64,000 nt of DNA from Micromonospora sp. MP36 (GTDB lineage Bacteria; Actinomycetota; Actinomycetes; Mycobacteriales; Micromonosporaceae), in the NCBI RefSeq assembly GCF_008119785.1, contig NZ_VSFA01000008.1, positions 1 to 64,000 of the forward strand, given 5' to 3'. The stretch's first letter is position 1. Each line of letters opens with the position of its first letter. Shown piece after piece: positions 32,762 through 42,070 of the stretch. Below the pieces are notes generated by a model. The model saw nothing but the letters and a program-made list of their open reading frames with translations. It did not search any database and was not told the origin of the DNA. A program made the position numbers and the translations under genes.

Positions 32762-33763
32762 CTACAACGGCCTGCAGCGCGCATCGCGGTGACCATCTTC
32801 AGCTGTCCACTCCTCCACCGCTGAGGCGGCCTTCTGGTGGAAACCCAGCACAGTCTCGACGAGGAACAGGGGCTCTTTCGCAGCGTGGGCGGCGGCAGGG
32901 CGGAGTGTGCCGACCTTCTTCGCACCACGGCGGGTGAGGCCGTCGCCAGCGGCTTGATGACGGCGCCTGCGATGTAGGGCCGGCGAGGCAGCGGGCCGAT
33001 CCACCACCTTGGTGGGCGGGGCTGCTGGGCGTGGGCGGTCATACCGGGCGGTGCTCGGAGCGGAGGTTGGCCGCAGGCTGTCAACTGCGGGGCGTTGGTC
33101 AGGCGACGGCTCGTTGTCGGGCTCACGCCCGAGGCGCTCCGCCCGACAGGGCCCGCAGTTGTGCGCCGGCGATCCGCGGTGCTGGGGACATTGCCGAGCC
33201 CGGACTTTGGCCGGTGAGAGGATGTCGCTTCGCGGGCGCGCGCGGTTTTGGTTATGGATGGTTAAGGACGGTTCGTCGGACGTGTGCGTCCGGTCGTTCG
33301 GACGTGTACGTCCGGCCGTCTGGACGTGTGCGTCCGGCCGGTGGATAACCGGGGGGACGTGGACGTCCTCCCGGTTATCCACAGGTCCGTGCCGGTTATC
33401 CACAGGTTCGTGGACGTTGGTGGGGTGGCCGGGTTGCGGTTCGGCGTACGGGTCGAGGCTTGCGGGAAGCGGGCGGCGGCGGTGCGTCGCGAGGTCCCAG
33501 ACGACGGGCCGGCGGTCAGCGGGCAGGAACGCCGTGTGGCGTTGGTCGCCGCGGCGGATGAGGCCGAGGCGTTCCAGCTCGTCCAGGTCGCGGCGCACGG
33601 ATCGCACGGTCTTGCGGGCGTAGTGGGCGAGGCGTTCCTGGGAGGGGAAGGCGGCGCGCCCGGCGGCGTCGGCGTGGTTGGCCAGGCCGATGAGCACGGC
33701 GAGGCACTGTGGTGGGACGTCGGGGGCGTGGCTGAGCGCCCACGAGACAGCTTCAATACTCAT
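32762..33763 (-). CDS. Helix-turn-helix protein, plasmid replication-type
   Basis: A 333-residue protein with an N-terminal HTH_36-type winged helix (CLAVLIGLANHADAAGRAAF, PSQERLAHYARKTVRSVRRD, LDELERLGLIRRG). The rest is polar and low-complexity, with PVDN and VIHRP repeats and a small Cys/His motif (ARQCPQHRGSPAHNCGPCRA) that may bind zinc. Similar proteins occur on actinomycete plasmids and integrative elements, often as replication initiators. The repeats coincide with DnaA-box DNA (33340-33404). The ATG at 33763 is chosen at the family start. Confidence 0.78.
   Translation of the reverse strand: MSIEAVSWALSHAPDVPPQCLAVLIGLANHADAAGRAAFPSQERLAHYARKTVRSVRRDLDELERLGLIRRGDQRHTAFLPADRRPVVWDLATHRRRPLPASLDPYAEPQPGHPTNVHEPVDNRHGPVDNREDVHVPPVIHRPDAHVQTAGRTRPNDRTHTSDEPSLTIHNQNRARPRSDILSPAKVRARQCPQHRGSPAHNCGPCRAERLGREPDNEPSPDQRPAVDSLRPTSAPSTARYDRPRPAAPPTKVVDRPAASPALHRRRRHQAAGDGLTRRGAKKVGTLRPAAAHAAKEPLFLVETVLGFHQKAASAVEEWTAEDGHRDARCRPL
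33277..33342. repeat. Three 22-bp tandem repeats (iteron-like)
   Basis: Units at 33277-33298, 33299-33320 and 33321-33342 share the core GGACGTGTNCGTCCGG; each has the inverted arms GGACG/CGTCC. A further palindrome, GGACGTGGACGTCC, lies at 33355-33368. They are within the HTH gene, next to DnaA-box sequences. Confidence 0.85.
33340..33404. other. DnaA-box cluster, candidate replication origin
   Basis: TTATCCACA, the consensus DnaA box, occurs perfectly at 33375-33383 and 33396-33404, and a near-perfect inverted copy (complement TTATCCACC) at 33340-33348. Together with the adjacent 22-bp repeats this resembles an iteron origin embedded in a replication gene. Confidence 0.6.
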
Positions 33764-34328
33764 GGCGGGGCGGAATCTCCGATGTTTGTCGATGGTCACA
33801 CCATCCGCCGATGGCAGGCGGTGGCAGGGCGGACACGATCGACGCTCAACCCGCTCAAAAGGTCAAGTCATCGGCGCCGGGAGGACGCGGCAGCCGCTTG
33901 GACGTTCCCGTCCTCCGAGCGCACCACCGCGCCCCAAGTCCGCGAGGGTCTGCTCCTCCGGCCGGCCCACCTGGGCCTGCCGGAGGAGCAGCGATCAGCG
34001 GCGCGCTGGGTAGTGGTAGTCGCTGTCGGTAATTGATTCACTGCCGGGGCCCGGGGGCGTAGCGCGGAATGCGTGGATGAACTGCTCGGTTCTGGGCGAG
34101 CAATCCGCACCGATGGCGGGTGCTGAGGGGCCTCGCCGGCCTGGTCGACCGGCTGGGAGCGGTGGGTCTGCGCCGAGTGTGGCGGTATTCAGCCATGGCA
34201 GACATCCGCCTCACTCAGTCCGTTGATCCTGCCCGGACCCAACTGCGAGATTGGCCGGGCGGCTCAGGTGTTCTCGTGTCTGCGGGCTTGGCCGCACGGT
34301 GATGTTTCACCCCTTGGTTAGGAGCACG
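33764..34328. other. Intergenic region between HTH gene and subtilase gene
   Basis: 565 bases with no recognised gene. It contains a very strong hairpin at 33950-33991 and a weaker one (TGCTCG/CGAGCA, 34083-34102). The last 30 bases hold the subtilase ribosome site AGGAG. Confidence 0.5.
33950..33991. other. Long stem-loop
   Basis: CTGCTCCTCCGG pairs perfectly with CCGGAGGAGCAG, and inside them GGCCC pairs with GGGCC around an ACCT loop. It lies upstream of both divergent neighbours, so it does not terminate a recognised gene. Confidence 0.7.
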
Positions 34329-37300
34329 ATGAAACGACGAACAGGTGTGATTGCCGCGGCGTCGGCCGTGTTGACCGCCGCGGCGCTGATTGCGCCTGCG
34401 GCCGCGGCCGCCGCCCCGACCAGCCCGACTGGCTCCGAGAGTGCTGGCGCGAGCAAGGTCGATCCCGACGGGCCACAGGGTCCGGGTCGGTCGCCCGTTG
34501 CTGGGCTCGACGACCGGGCCGGGCGCGACAACCCGGATTCGATCTACAGGGCGGGGAAGACTGACGGGTTCCAGCCGCTGACCGACGATTCGCTGTCGGA
34601 TTCTGCGGCCGAGAAGCTGGGCAACGCCGACACCAGGCTGCTGCAGCAGGCGCAGGCGTCGAAGAAGAAGTCTGTCACGGTGTTGATGCTGGCCCGGAAG
34701 GGCGCGACCGAGGACGTCGTCGCCGCGGTGAAGAAGGCCGGCGGGACCGTCGGGTCGGTGACCGGAAAGGTCGGCTACGTCCGGGCGACCGTCCCGACCG
34801 ACCGCGTGACCAGCTTGGCCGGCCTTCGGTCGGTCGCGGCGATCGACCTGGACCGGACGTACAAGATCCCGAGCCCGGATCTGGGCGCCGCGGGTGCGAG
34901 GACGGCGGCAACGAAGGCCGCGGGGCCGACCGCGCCCGGCGCGAACACGCCCGCCGACAACCCGTACCTGCCGATCAACGAGACCGGCGCCGAGGCCTTC
35001 GTCAAGGACAACCCGGCCTGGGACGGACGCGGCACGGTCGTCGGCGTGCTGGACACCGGCGTCGACGTCGAGCATCCCGCGCTACAGACGACCAGCGACG
35101 GCAAGCCCAAGATTGTCGATTGGGTAACCGCGACCGATCCGGTCACCGACCGCGACGGCAGCTGGGTGCGGATGTCCACCACCAAGACGGGTCCGAAGTT
35201 CAGCTACCTGGGCAAGACCTGGACGATCCCGGAGGGCACGTTCCAATTCGGCGTGTTCTACGAGGGTGCGACGGCCGGGAGCGACTTCGAGGGCGACCTC
35301 AACCGGGACGGCGACACCCTGGACTACTACGGGGTTCTGTACGACCCGGCCACACACAGGATCTGGGTCGACGGCAACAACAACCAGGACCTCACCGACG
35401 AGGCGGCGATGGCCCCGTTCGCGGTCGATCGCCACGTCGGCCACTTCGGGAGTGACGACCCCGCAACACCGCAGAACGAGCGCATCCCGTTCGTCGTCGA
35501 GTACCGCGACAACGTCGATCTCTCCCCGCTCGGCGGCAGCAACGTCGGCAAGACCGCGAACTACGTGTCTATCGGGTTGCCGGTCGCCTCGCACGCCACC
35601 CATGTGGCGGGGATCATCGCGGGCACGTCGATGTTCGGCGGCCAGATGCACGGCGCCGCACCGGGCGCGCAGATCGTGTCCGCCCGGGCCTGCACGTGGG
35701 GCGGTGGCTGCACCCAGGCGGCACTGACCGAGGGCATGATCGACCTGGTCACCAATCGGCATGTCGACGTCGTCAACCTGTCCATCGGTGGGCTTCCCGC
35801 GTTGAACGACGGCTCCGACGTGATCGCCGCGCTCTACGACGAGCTGATCGACAGCTACGGCGTGCAGATCATCATCGCCGCCGGCAACGACGGCCTCGGC
35901 ACCAACACCGTCAGCTCGCCGTCCGTGGCCGGCAAGGCCATCTCGGTCGCCGCGTCCGTCAGCTCCGACACCTGGTGGGCCGACTACGGGTCGAAGGTCG
36001 CCACCAAGCAGGGCATCTTCGGCTTCTCCTCCCGCGGCCCCGCTGAGAACGGCGCGCTGGCGCCGCAGGTGTCCGCGCCCGGCGCCGCCATCTCCTCGAT
36101 CCCGATGTGGCTGTCCGGTGAAGCCGTCCCCGAGGCCGGGTATTCGCTGCCGGCCGGGTACGGCATGGCCAACGGCACCTCCATGGCGGCCCCGCAGGTC
36201 GCCGGAGCGGCGGCACTGCTGCTGTCGGCCGCCAAGGCCCGTTCGCTGACGGTCAGCTCGGCGGCGCTGAAGACCGCCCTGACCGGCACCGCCGACCCGA
36301 TCCCCGACGTCCCGGCCGCCGCGCAGGGCGCCGGCATCATCGACACCGTCGCGGCCTGGAAGCAGCTCAGCGCTGGCATCAACACCAATGAGCTCACTGT
36401 GTCGGCTCCCGTTTGTAGTTCGCTGTCCGGCCTGCTCGCAACTCCGAACACCGGCGTCGGCATCTACAACCGTTGCCTGCCAACCGAAGGCGGCCAGGTG
36501 ACCGGTGGGCAGAAGACCTACAAGGTCAGCGTCACCCGGACCAGCGGTGCCGCCGGAAACGTCGTGCACCGGATCGGTTGGATCGGCAACGACGGCACGT
36601 TCAGCGCCCGCGCGGCAATGCCCCTGCAGCTCGGAAAGGCAGCCGATGTCACGGTCACCGCGACCGCGACGACCTCCGGCGTGCATAGCGCGATCCTGAC
36701 CATTGACGACCCGGCGACGGGCGGCATCGACCAGTTCGTCGCCGTCACCGTGCTGGCGACCAAGCCGCTGGCCAAACCCGACTACGCGGTCACCAGTTCC
36801 GGCACGCTCGGCCGAACCGGATCCACCTCGCTGCTGGTGCCCGTCCCCGAGGGCGTCGAAGCACTGCAGCTGACCTTGGGCGGGCTCGCCGACGGCAGCC
36901 AGGTCCGCGCGTTGCCCATCGACCCCGACGGCATGCCCGCGGACTCCAACGCCAGTTACCACTGCTACACCAACTACGCCGACCCGGCGAACTGCAACGC
37001 CACCGCACGGCCGGTGTACCGACCCAAGCCCGGCATCTGGGAGTTCGTGATCGAGTCTCGCAGGACGTCTCCGGTCGAACAGAACCCGTACACCGCAACG
37101 GTTTCGCTGCAGGGCATGTCGTTCGATCCGGGGACCGTCACAGTCGACAAGGTGACGATGAACTCGCCGACGAGTGTCGGCTCGACGGGGACGAACACCT
37201 TTGGCCCCGCGATCGCCCACGTCGCAACTGGCGAGATCGGCGATGTCCGCAATTTGTTCTCGACGGTCTCGCAAGGCGAAATCACGGCCAACATGCTCTA

Positions 37301-38720
37301 TGTTCCGCGTCAGACGACCCGGCTCGACGTGACGCTGACGCCCAGAGCCGCTGCCGATCTGGACTTCTATGTGTATTTCAACGGCAGGCCGGTAGGCCAG
37401 AGCACCACGACCGGGGACTCGCCCGAGCACATCGTCATCGATGATCCACAACCAGGTACGTACTTCATCGTGGTCGCGGGAGTCACCGTGGCCGGAGACA
37501 ACGTCACGTTCGACTACCACCAAGAGATGTACTCGAAGGGCCTCGGCACGATCACGCCGAAATCCGACGCGAAGTACACGGTTGCCACGGGCCAGTCGAT
37601 GCCGGTCGACGGGGCAGTGATCGTCAGCGCTCGACAGTTGACCAAGGATCCCATGGTCGGCCGGGTCCGGGTGGCCAACGAGTACGGCACGATCATCGGG
37701 GCGGCAGACGTCACGATCGCCACTGTCGATGTCCCCAAACTCGATCTGGTCGCCTGGGCCCCGCCATTCGTCGGCGCGGCTCTCAATGAAAGCGGCGTAG
37801 TCGCGGGAGATCGCCAGTACAACGCCAGGATGACGCCGACCATCTGGACGGCCGCCGACGGGTTCACCAACCTGGATCTCGCCGGGGGCAAGTACGGATC
37901 GGCTCTGGACCTGAATGACGGCCAGACCGCCGTCGGTGTCGCGACAGACAGTGCATTGCATTATCTTCCCGCCCAATGGGCCAAGGACGGATCGCTCACC
38001 GTGCTCGGCGTCCCGGATTGGCGGCCCTATTCCAGCGGCTACGCGACCGCCGTGAATAACAAGGGGCTGGTCACCGGATTCTCCGAAGCAATCGTCAAGG
38101 AGTCTGACGGCAAGAACCACAGCTACAGCGACGGGTTCGTGCGGACGCCGGATGGGACCTTCAGCAAGCTGGCCCACCTGTCCTCGGATCCGACGGGAAC
38201 CCAGCCGCGCGCCATCAACGATGCCGGAGTGATCGTCGGCGCCTCGCGCACCGATGACCACCTGCCGCACGCGGTCGCCTGGGATGCGACGTCAGGTGCT
38301 ATTCAGGATCTCGGCACGCTTCCGGGGCAGTACTCGGCCCAGGCGAACGATGTGAACGCCTCCGGGACCATCGTGGGGACCAGCGGTGACGACGCGTTCG
38401 TGTGGACCAAGGCCGGCGGAATACGGCGCCTTGCCGACTACGGATACAACGCGACCGGCGAGAAAGTCACCGACGACGGGTGGATCCTCGGAACTGTCGA
38501 ACTCTTCCCGGACGTCGCGGTGTCGGCGATGTGGGACCCGCAGGGACGGCTCTGGGATCTGTCCGGCATGGTGCCACTCTCTGCCGGTGACCGATTCACC
38601 CCGACCTACAGCTTCGACATCAACGATCACCACCAGCTGATGGTCTACGGCGAGGGCGGCCCGAACGCCGCCTGGTCCAGCTCGGTGATGCTGAGCATCC
38701 CGGCAGGTCTGCGCAACTAG
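34329..38720 (+). CDS. Secreted S8 (subtilisin-like) serine protease with C-terminal HAF repeats
   Basis: A 1463-residue exported protease. A signal peptide (VIAAASAVLTAAALIAPAAAA) and an inhibitor-like propeptide (SVTVLMLARKGATEDVVAAV) are followed by the catalytic domain: Asp in VVGVLDTGVDVEH (near residue 242), His in HATHVAGIIAGT (near 424), Ser in GTSMAAPQVAGAAALL (near 618). After it come beta-rich modules with a PPC-like stretch (LDFYVYFNGRPVGQ) and, over the last 250 residues, HAF-type repeats (ALNESGVVAG, AINDAGVIVGAS, DVNASGTIVGTS). The HAF part is unusual for a subtilase and may bind a surface. ATG with AGGAG five bases upstream. It likely supplies peptides to the nearby uptake genes. 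Confidence 0.94.
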   Translation: MKRRTGVIAAASAVLTAAALIAPAAAAAAPTSPTGSESAGASKVDPDGPQGPGRSPVAGLDDRAGRDNPDSIYRAGKTDGFQPLTDDSLSDSAAEKLGNADTRLLQQAQASKKKSVTVLMLARKGATEDVVAAVKKAGGTVGSVTGKVGYVRATVPTDRVTSLAGLRSVAAIDLDRTYKIPSPDLGAAGARTAATKAAGPTAPGANTPADNPYLPINETGAEAFVKDNPAWDGRGTVVGVLDTGVDVEHPALQTTSDGKPKIVDWVTATDPVTDRDGSWVRMSTTKTGPKFSYLGKTWTIPEGTFQFGVFYEGATAGSDFEGDLNRDGDTLDYYGVLYDPATHRIWVDGNNNQDLTDEAAMAPFAVDRHVGHFGSDDPATPQNERIPFVVEYRDNVDLSPLGGSNVGKTANYVSIGLPVASHATHVAGIIAGTSMFGGQMHGAAPGAQIVSARACTWGGGCTQAALTEGMIDLVTNRHVDVVNLSIGGLPALNDGSDVIAALYDELIDSYGVQIIIAAGNDGLGTNTVSSPSVAGKAISVAASVSSDTWWADYGSKVATKQGIFGFSSRGPAENGALAPQVSAPGAAISSIPMWLSGEAVPEAGYSLPAGYGMANGTSMAAPQVAGAAALLLSAAKARSLTVSSAALKTALTGTADPIPDVPAAAQGAGIIDTVAAWKQLSAGINTNELTVSAPVCSSLSGLLATPNTGVGIYNRCLPTEGGQVTGGQKTYKVSVTRTSGAAGNVVHRIGWIGNDGTFSARAAMPLQLGKAADVTVTATATTSGVHSAILTIDDPATGGIDQFVAVTVLATKPLAKPDYAVTSSGTLGRTGSTSLLVPVPEGVEALQLTLGGLADGSQVRALPIDPDGMPADSNASYHCYTNYADPANCNATARPVYRPKPGIWEFVIESRRTSPVEQNPYTATVSLQGMSFDPGTVTVDKVTMNSPTSVGSTGTNTFGPAIAHVATGEIGDVRNLFSTVSQGEITANMLYVPRQTTRLDVTLTPRAAADLDFYVYFNGRPVGQSTTTGDSPEHIVIDDPQPGTYFIVVAGVTVAGDNVTFDYHQEMYSKGLGTITPKSDAKYTVATGQSMPVDGAVIVSARQLTKDPMVGRVRVANEYGTIIGAADVTIATVDVPKLDLVAWAPPFVGAALNESGVVAGDRQYNARMTPTIWTAADGFTNLDLAGGKYGSALDLNDGQTAVGVATDSALHYLPAQWAKDGSLTVLGVPDWRPYSSGYATAVNNKGLVTGFSEAIVKESDGKNHSYSDGFVRTPDGTFSKLAHLSSDPTGTQPRAINDAGVIVGASRTDDHLPHAVAWDATSGAIQDLGTLPGQYSAQANDVNASGTIVGTSGDDAFVWTKAGGIRRLADYGYNATGEKVTDDGWILGTVELFPDVAVSAMWDPQGRLWDLSGMVPLSAGDRFTPTYSFDINDHHQLMVYGEGGPNAAWSSSVMLSIPAGLRN

Positions 38721-38734
38721 ACCCCGGCGCCACC

Positions 38735-38776
38735 TCGTCCCGTCGAGCCACCGCAGTCGGTGGCTCGACGGGACGA
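38735..38776. terminator. Perfect 19-bp bidirectional terminator
   Basis: TCGTCCCGTCGAGCCACCG, loop CAGT, then its exact complement, ending seven bases before the stop of the convergent regulator. It separates the subtilase gene from the regulator gene and would work on both strands. Confidence 0.88.
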
Positions 38777-38782
38777 AGGCGT

Positions 38783-39793
38783 TCAAAGCCAGCCCCGGTC
38801 CCGCGCGTGCCAGCCAAGCAACACCCGGGAATCGGCGCCGGCCAGATCCATCAGCCGGCGGACCCTACGCTGCATAGTCCGCAGGCCGATCCCCAGCCGG
38901 GCAGCGACCGCGGCATCGGTGTACCCAGCCAGCAACAGCATCAGGACCTCCCGGTCCGCCGGGTCGGCGAGATCCCTAGGCGATGCCAAGTTCGGATCGA
39001 CCCTACGGTCGAGGGCCTCCCGCAGTTGCATGGCCGACCGCCACAGACTCTCGAAGCTGAACACCAGACAATCCAGCAGCCCCCCGGCGCGCACCACCGC
39101 GACCTCCGAGTGCGCATGCCCACCCTCGTCGAGCTGCACGATCGCAATCGAATCGTCGACAATCAGCAGCTTCGCCGGTAACGACTGCACCATGCGGATC
39201 TCCTGTCCCCGATCCAGGGAGGCGAACAGGTCCTTCTCCGCGGCGGGCTCATCCAGCACGGTCCGCTCGATGATGACCCGCTCCCGCAGGCCACGGCCGG
39301 CGACCTCGCGTTCGGTGTCAGTTTCGGAGATCCCGAAAACCGCGAACGGTGGTTTCGCGAACATCCGCATCTGCTCCTTGGCGGACAGCAACAGGCCATT
39401 GAGCCAGCTGCCGATCTCGCTGCGACCCCGAACGATCTCAATGCCGTTCGACAGCCGCGCCTCGCGCGCCCTGCGGTACTCCTCCGCGAGCTCGTCGAGT
39501 GCCGTTCGGGCGGCCCTGACCTGCTGCTCGCGCTGCGCGACCATCCCCTCGAGCGCCAGCGACGGCGGCACCGCCGAGATTTCTCCGCCGTCGGCCAGGT
39601 CGACCAGGCCCACCTGCCGCAACGCACCGATCGCCGTTTCGATGTCCTCGACCGAGATCCTCAGCAGGCCGGCGAGATCCGGCCCGAGCGCCGGTCCGCC
39701 GGAGACCAACGCCCGATAGACCCGCTCGGCCGTCGCGTCGACATCGACCCCGATGAGTGAGCTCAGCGGGGAGGGGCGACTGGGGTCGGCCAT
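38783..39793 (-). CDS. TrmB/LuxR-type transcriptional regulator
   Basis: A 336-residue protein with two DNA-binding parts. The N-terminus has a TrmB-like winged helix (ERVYRALVSGGPALGPDLAG, IETAIGALRQVGLV) followed by a coiled-coil helix (AQREQQVRAARTALDELAEE). The middle resembles the sensor part of such regulators. The C-terminus is a LuxR-like HTH (LLLAGYTDAAVAARLGIGLR, MQRRVRRLM). This arrangement is common in actinomycetes. It faces pruA across 480 bp and may control it or the subtilase. The ATG at 39793 has a poor ribosome site. Confidence 0.85.
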   Translation of the reverse strand: MADPSRPSPLSSLIGVDVDATAERVYRALVSGGPALGPDLAGLLRISVEDIETAIGALRQVGLVDLADGGEISAVPPSLALEGMVAQREQQVRAARTALDELAEEYRRAREARLSNGIEIVRGRSEIGSWLNGLLLSAKEQMRMFAKPPFAVFGISETDTEREVAGRGLRERVIIERTVLDEPAAEKDLFASLDRGQEIRMVQSLPAKLLIVDDSIAIVQLDEGGHAHSEVAVVRAGGLLDCLVFSFESLWRSAMQLREALDRRVDPNLASPRDLADPADREVLMLLLAGYTDAAVAARLGIGLRTMQRRVRRLMDLAGADSRVLLGWHARDRGWL

Positions 39794-40273
39794 GGCGCGA
39801 ACTATACGTCCGTTACCGAACCGCTCCGTCTCCCAGGACCATTCGCTGTGTTCCCATCCCGCGGCGTCGAGCACAAACCGGAGGATCGCGGAGTCACCAC
39901 ATGGTGGCGCGGTGGGCGACGAGGACGCCGCGTCCGGGTGGTGCGATGAGGAGGATGTCCCTGTCCTCCTCATCGCACCGCCCATTGCCTGAGATGCCAC
40001 GGACAAGGGCCACTGCGTACATGGTTGTCCCGAATGCCGGAATCAGCGCCGTGGGCTGCCAAGATCCGGGGTCGTGGCGTCCCGGGGGTCCGGTCATTGG
40101 CGTTTCCACCAGGCGATTTCGGGGGCTGGCGCCTCTGAAATTTTAGTGTAATGTCAGCCGTCACCCGGGGTGGCCCTGATCCAGGTACGCCTCGTAGCGC
40201 GTCACCAATCGCGCCTTCCGGGCGGGCTGGCCCAGCCGGCACCGCGGTTTCCGTCGATGCGAAGGACAACAGT
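39794..40273. other. Regulatory gap between regulator and pruA
   Basis: 480 bases without a recognised gene. It contains a perfect 16-bp hairpin (39940-39979) and, at 40137-40156, an AT-rich stretch (TGAAATTTTAGTGTAATGTC) that may hold a promoter for pruA. Confidence 0.5.
39940..39979. other. Perfect 16-bp stem-loop
   Basis: GGTGCGATGAGGAGGA, loop TGTCCCTG, TCCTCCTCATCGCACC. It lies between divergent genes, so it is not an obvious terminator; it may be regulatory or the relic of a small mobile repeat. Confidence 0.65.
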
Positions 40274-41908
40274 GTGGATGCCGTCACGAGTGCGCCGTCT
40301 CCGGTCAACGAGCCGACCCTGAGCTATGCCCCCGGTAGCCCCGAACGGGACGCGCTGGAGCGGGAGTTGGAGCGGCAGGAGAGCCGAGTGGTGGACCTGA
40401 CCGCCACGATCGGCGGCCGCAAGCGAATGGGCGGGGGAGCGGAGGTCGCGGTGGTGCAGCCGCACGACCATCGTCACGTGCTCGGGGTGCTGCACAACTC
40501 CACGCGCGACGACGCCGAGGCCGCGATCATGGCGGCGCGGGAAGCGGCGCCCGGCTGGCGGGAGCTGTCTCTCGATGATCGTGCGGCAATCCTGCTCAAG
40601 GCGGCTGACCTGCTGGCCGGGCCATGGCGTCAACGCCTCAACGCCGCCACGATGTTGGGCCAGTCGAAGACCGCCGTCCAGGCTGAGATCGACTCCGCGT
40701 GCGAGCTGGTCGACTTCTGGCGGTTCAACGTCCACTACGCCAAGCAGATCGTGGCCGAGCAGCCGGTGGCGAACGCCCGTGGGGTGTGGAACCGCACCGA
40801 CCACCGCCCCCTGGAAGGGTTCGTCTACGCGATCACCCCGTTCAACTTCACCGCGATCGCGGGTAACCTGCCGACCGCCCCGGCGTTGATGGGCAACACG
40901 GTGATCTGGAAACCGGCTCCAACCCAGCAGTACGCCGCCCACCTGATCATGGAGCTGCTGGAAGAGGCCGGGCTGCCACCCGGGGTGATCAACATGCTGC
41001 CCGGCGACGGAGTCGATGTCTCTGCGTCGGCACTCACCAGTCCCGACCTGGCCGGCATCCACTTCACCGGCTCCACCGCGACGTTCCAACACCTGTGGTC
41101 GACGGTGGGAGCGAATCTCAGGAACTACCGTTCCTACCCACGGATCGTCGGCGAGACCGGCGGGAAGGGGTTCGTCGTCGCACACGGCTCGGCCGACCCC
41201 GACGTGCTGCGGGTGGCACTGCTGCGGGGGGCGTTCGAGTACCAAGGGCAGAAGTGCTCCGCCGCCTCCCGCGCCTACGTGGCCCGGTCGGTCTGGGACA
41301 AGGTGCGAGAGGAGTTCCTCGCCGACGTGGAAGCGATCACGATGGGCGACGTCACCGACTTCTCCCATTTCATGGGCGCGGTGATCGACGCTCGGGCATT
41401 CGCCCGGCACCGGGACGCGATCAACCGGGCCACCCGGACGAACCACCTGACGGTGCTCGCTGGCGGTCAGGTCGACGACTCGGTCGGCTATTTCGTTCGT
41501 CCGACCGTTGTGGAGAGCAGCGATCCGACCGACGAGATGTTCCGCACCGAGTACTTCGGACCGATCCTCGCCGTGCACGTCTTCGACGACGGGAACTTCG
41601 AGAACGCTGTCGGCCAGTTGGAGTCCTTCGCGCCGTACGGCCTGACCGGAGCGGTCGTCGCCCGTGACCGTACGGCGATCGCGTGGGCGAGCCAGCGGCT
41701 GCGGTTCGCTGCGGGAAACTTCTACGTCAACGACAAACCGACCGGTGCGGTCGTCGGGCAGCAGCCGTTCGGCGGGTCCCGCGCCTCCGGCACCAACGAC
41801 AAGGCGGGCGCCGCGTCCAACCTCACCCGCTGGGTCTCGCCCCGGTCGATCAAGGAAACCTTCGACCCGCCCCGCGATCACCGCTACCCCCACATGCGGC
41901 CCCGCTGA
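40274..41908 (+). CDS. pruA: L-glutamate gamma-semialdehyde (1-pyrroline-5-carboxylate) dehydrogenase
   Basis: A 544-residue aldehyde dehydrogenase of the PruA type that oxidises glutamate semialdehyde to glutamate with NAD+, the second step of proline breakdown. Active-site Glu lies in GETGGKGFVVAHGS and Cys in EYQGQKCSAASRAYV; AITPFNFTAIAGNLP and PFGGSRASGTNDKAG are P5CDH-specific marks. GTG at 40274 has GAAGGA seven bases upstream. No proline dehydrogenase gene is in view. Its product glutamate matches that of the 5-oxoprolinase upstream in the window. Confidence 0.95.
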   Translation: MDAVTSAPSPVNEPTLSYAPGSPERDALERELERQESRVVDLTATIGGRKRMGGGAEVAVVQPHDHRHVLGVLHNSTRDDAEAAIMAAREAAPGWRELSLDDRAAILLKAADLLAGPWRQRLNAATMLGQSKTAVQAEIDSACELVDFWRFNVHYAKQIVAEQPVANARGVWNRTDHRPLEGFVYAITPFNFTAIAGNLPTAPALMGNTVIWKPAPTQQYAAHLIMELLEEAGLPPGVINMLPGDGVDVSASALTSPDLAGIHFTGSTATFQHLWSTVGANLRNYRSYPRIVGETGGKGFVVAHGSADPDVLRVALLRGAFEYQGQKCSAASRAYVARSVWDKVREEFLADVEAITMGDVTDFSHFMGAVIDARAFARHRDAINRATRTNHLTVLAGGQVDDSVGYFVRPTVVESSDPTDEMFRTEYFGPILAVHVFDDGNFENAVGQLESFAPYGLTGAVVARDRTAIAWASQRLRFAAGNFYVNDKPTGAVVGQQPFGGSRASGTNDKAGAASNLTRWVSPRSIKETFDPPRDHRYPHMRPR

Positions 41909-42070
41909 TCCTGGGCCCGCCACGACCGCCTGCGACCAGCCAAAATTCCACCCTCGGCCCTCTGTACGAGCCTGCTCCCCGGGTGTAGCCTCACTCACAC
42001 TTTACTAACATTTCACTGACATATTCATCGCTTCTGATTGAGCCAACGACCATCGACACGGAGGTGTCAG

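Noticed and set aside
35082..38270. A 1062-residue open frame on the minus strand
   Set aside because: It lies opposite the subtilase gene, whose catalytic motifs are clear. The antisense has no start site or domain.
39894..40109. A 71-residue minus-strand frame over the 39.9 kb hairpin
   Set aside because: It has no ribosome site or family features, and much of it is the hairpin itself.
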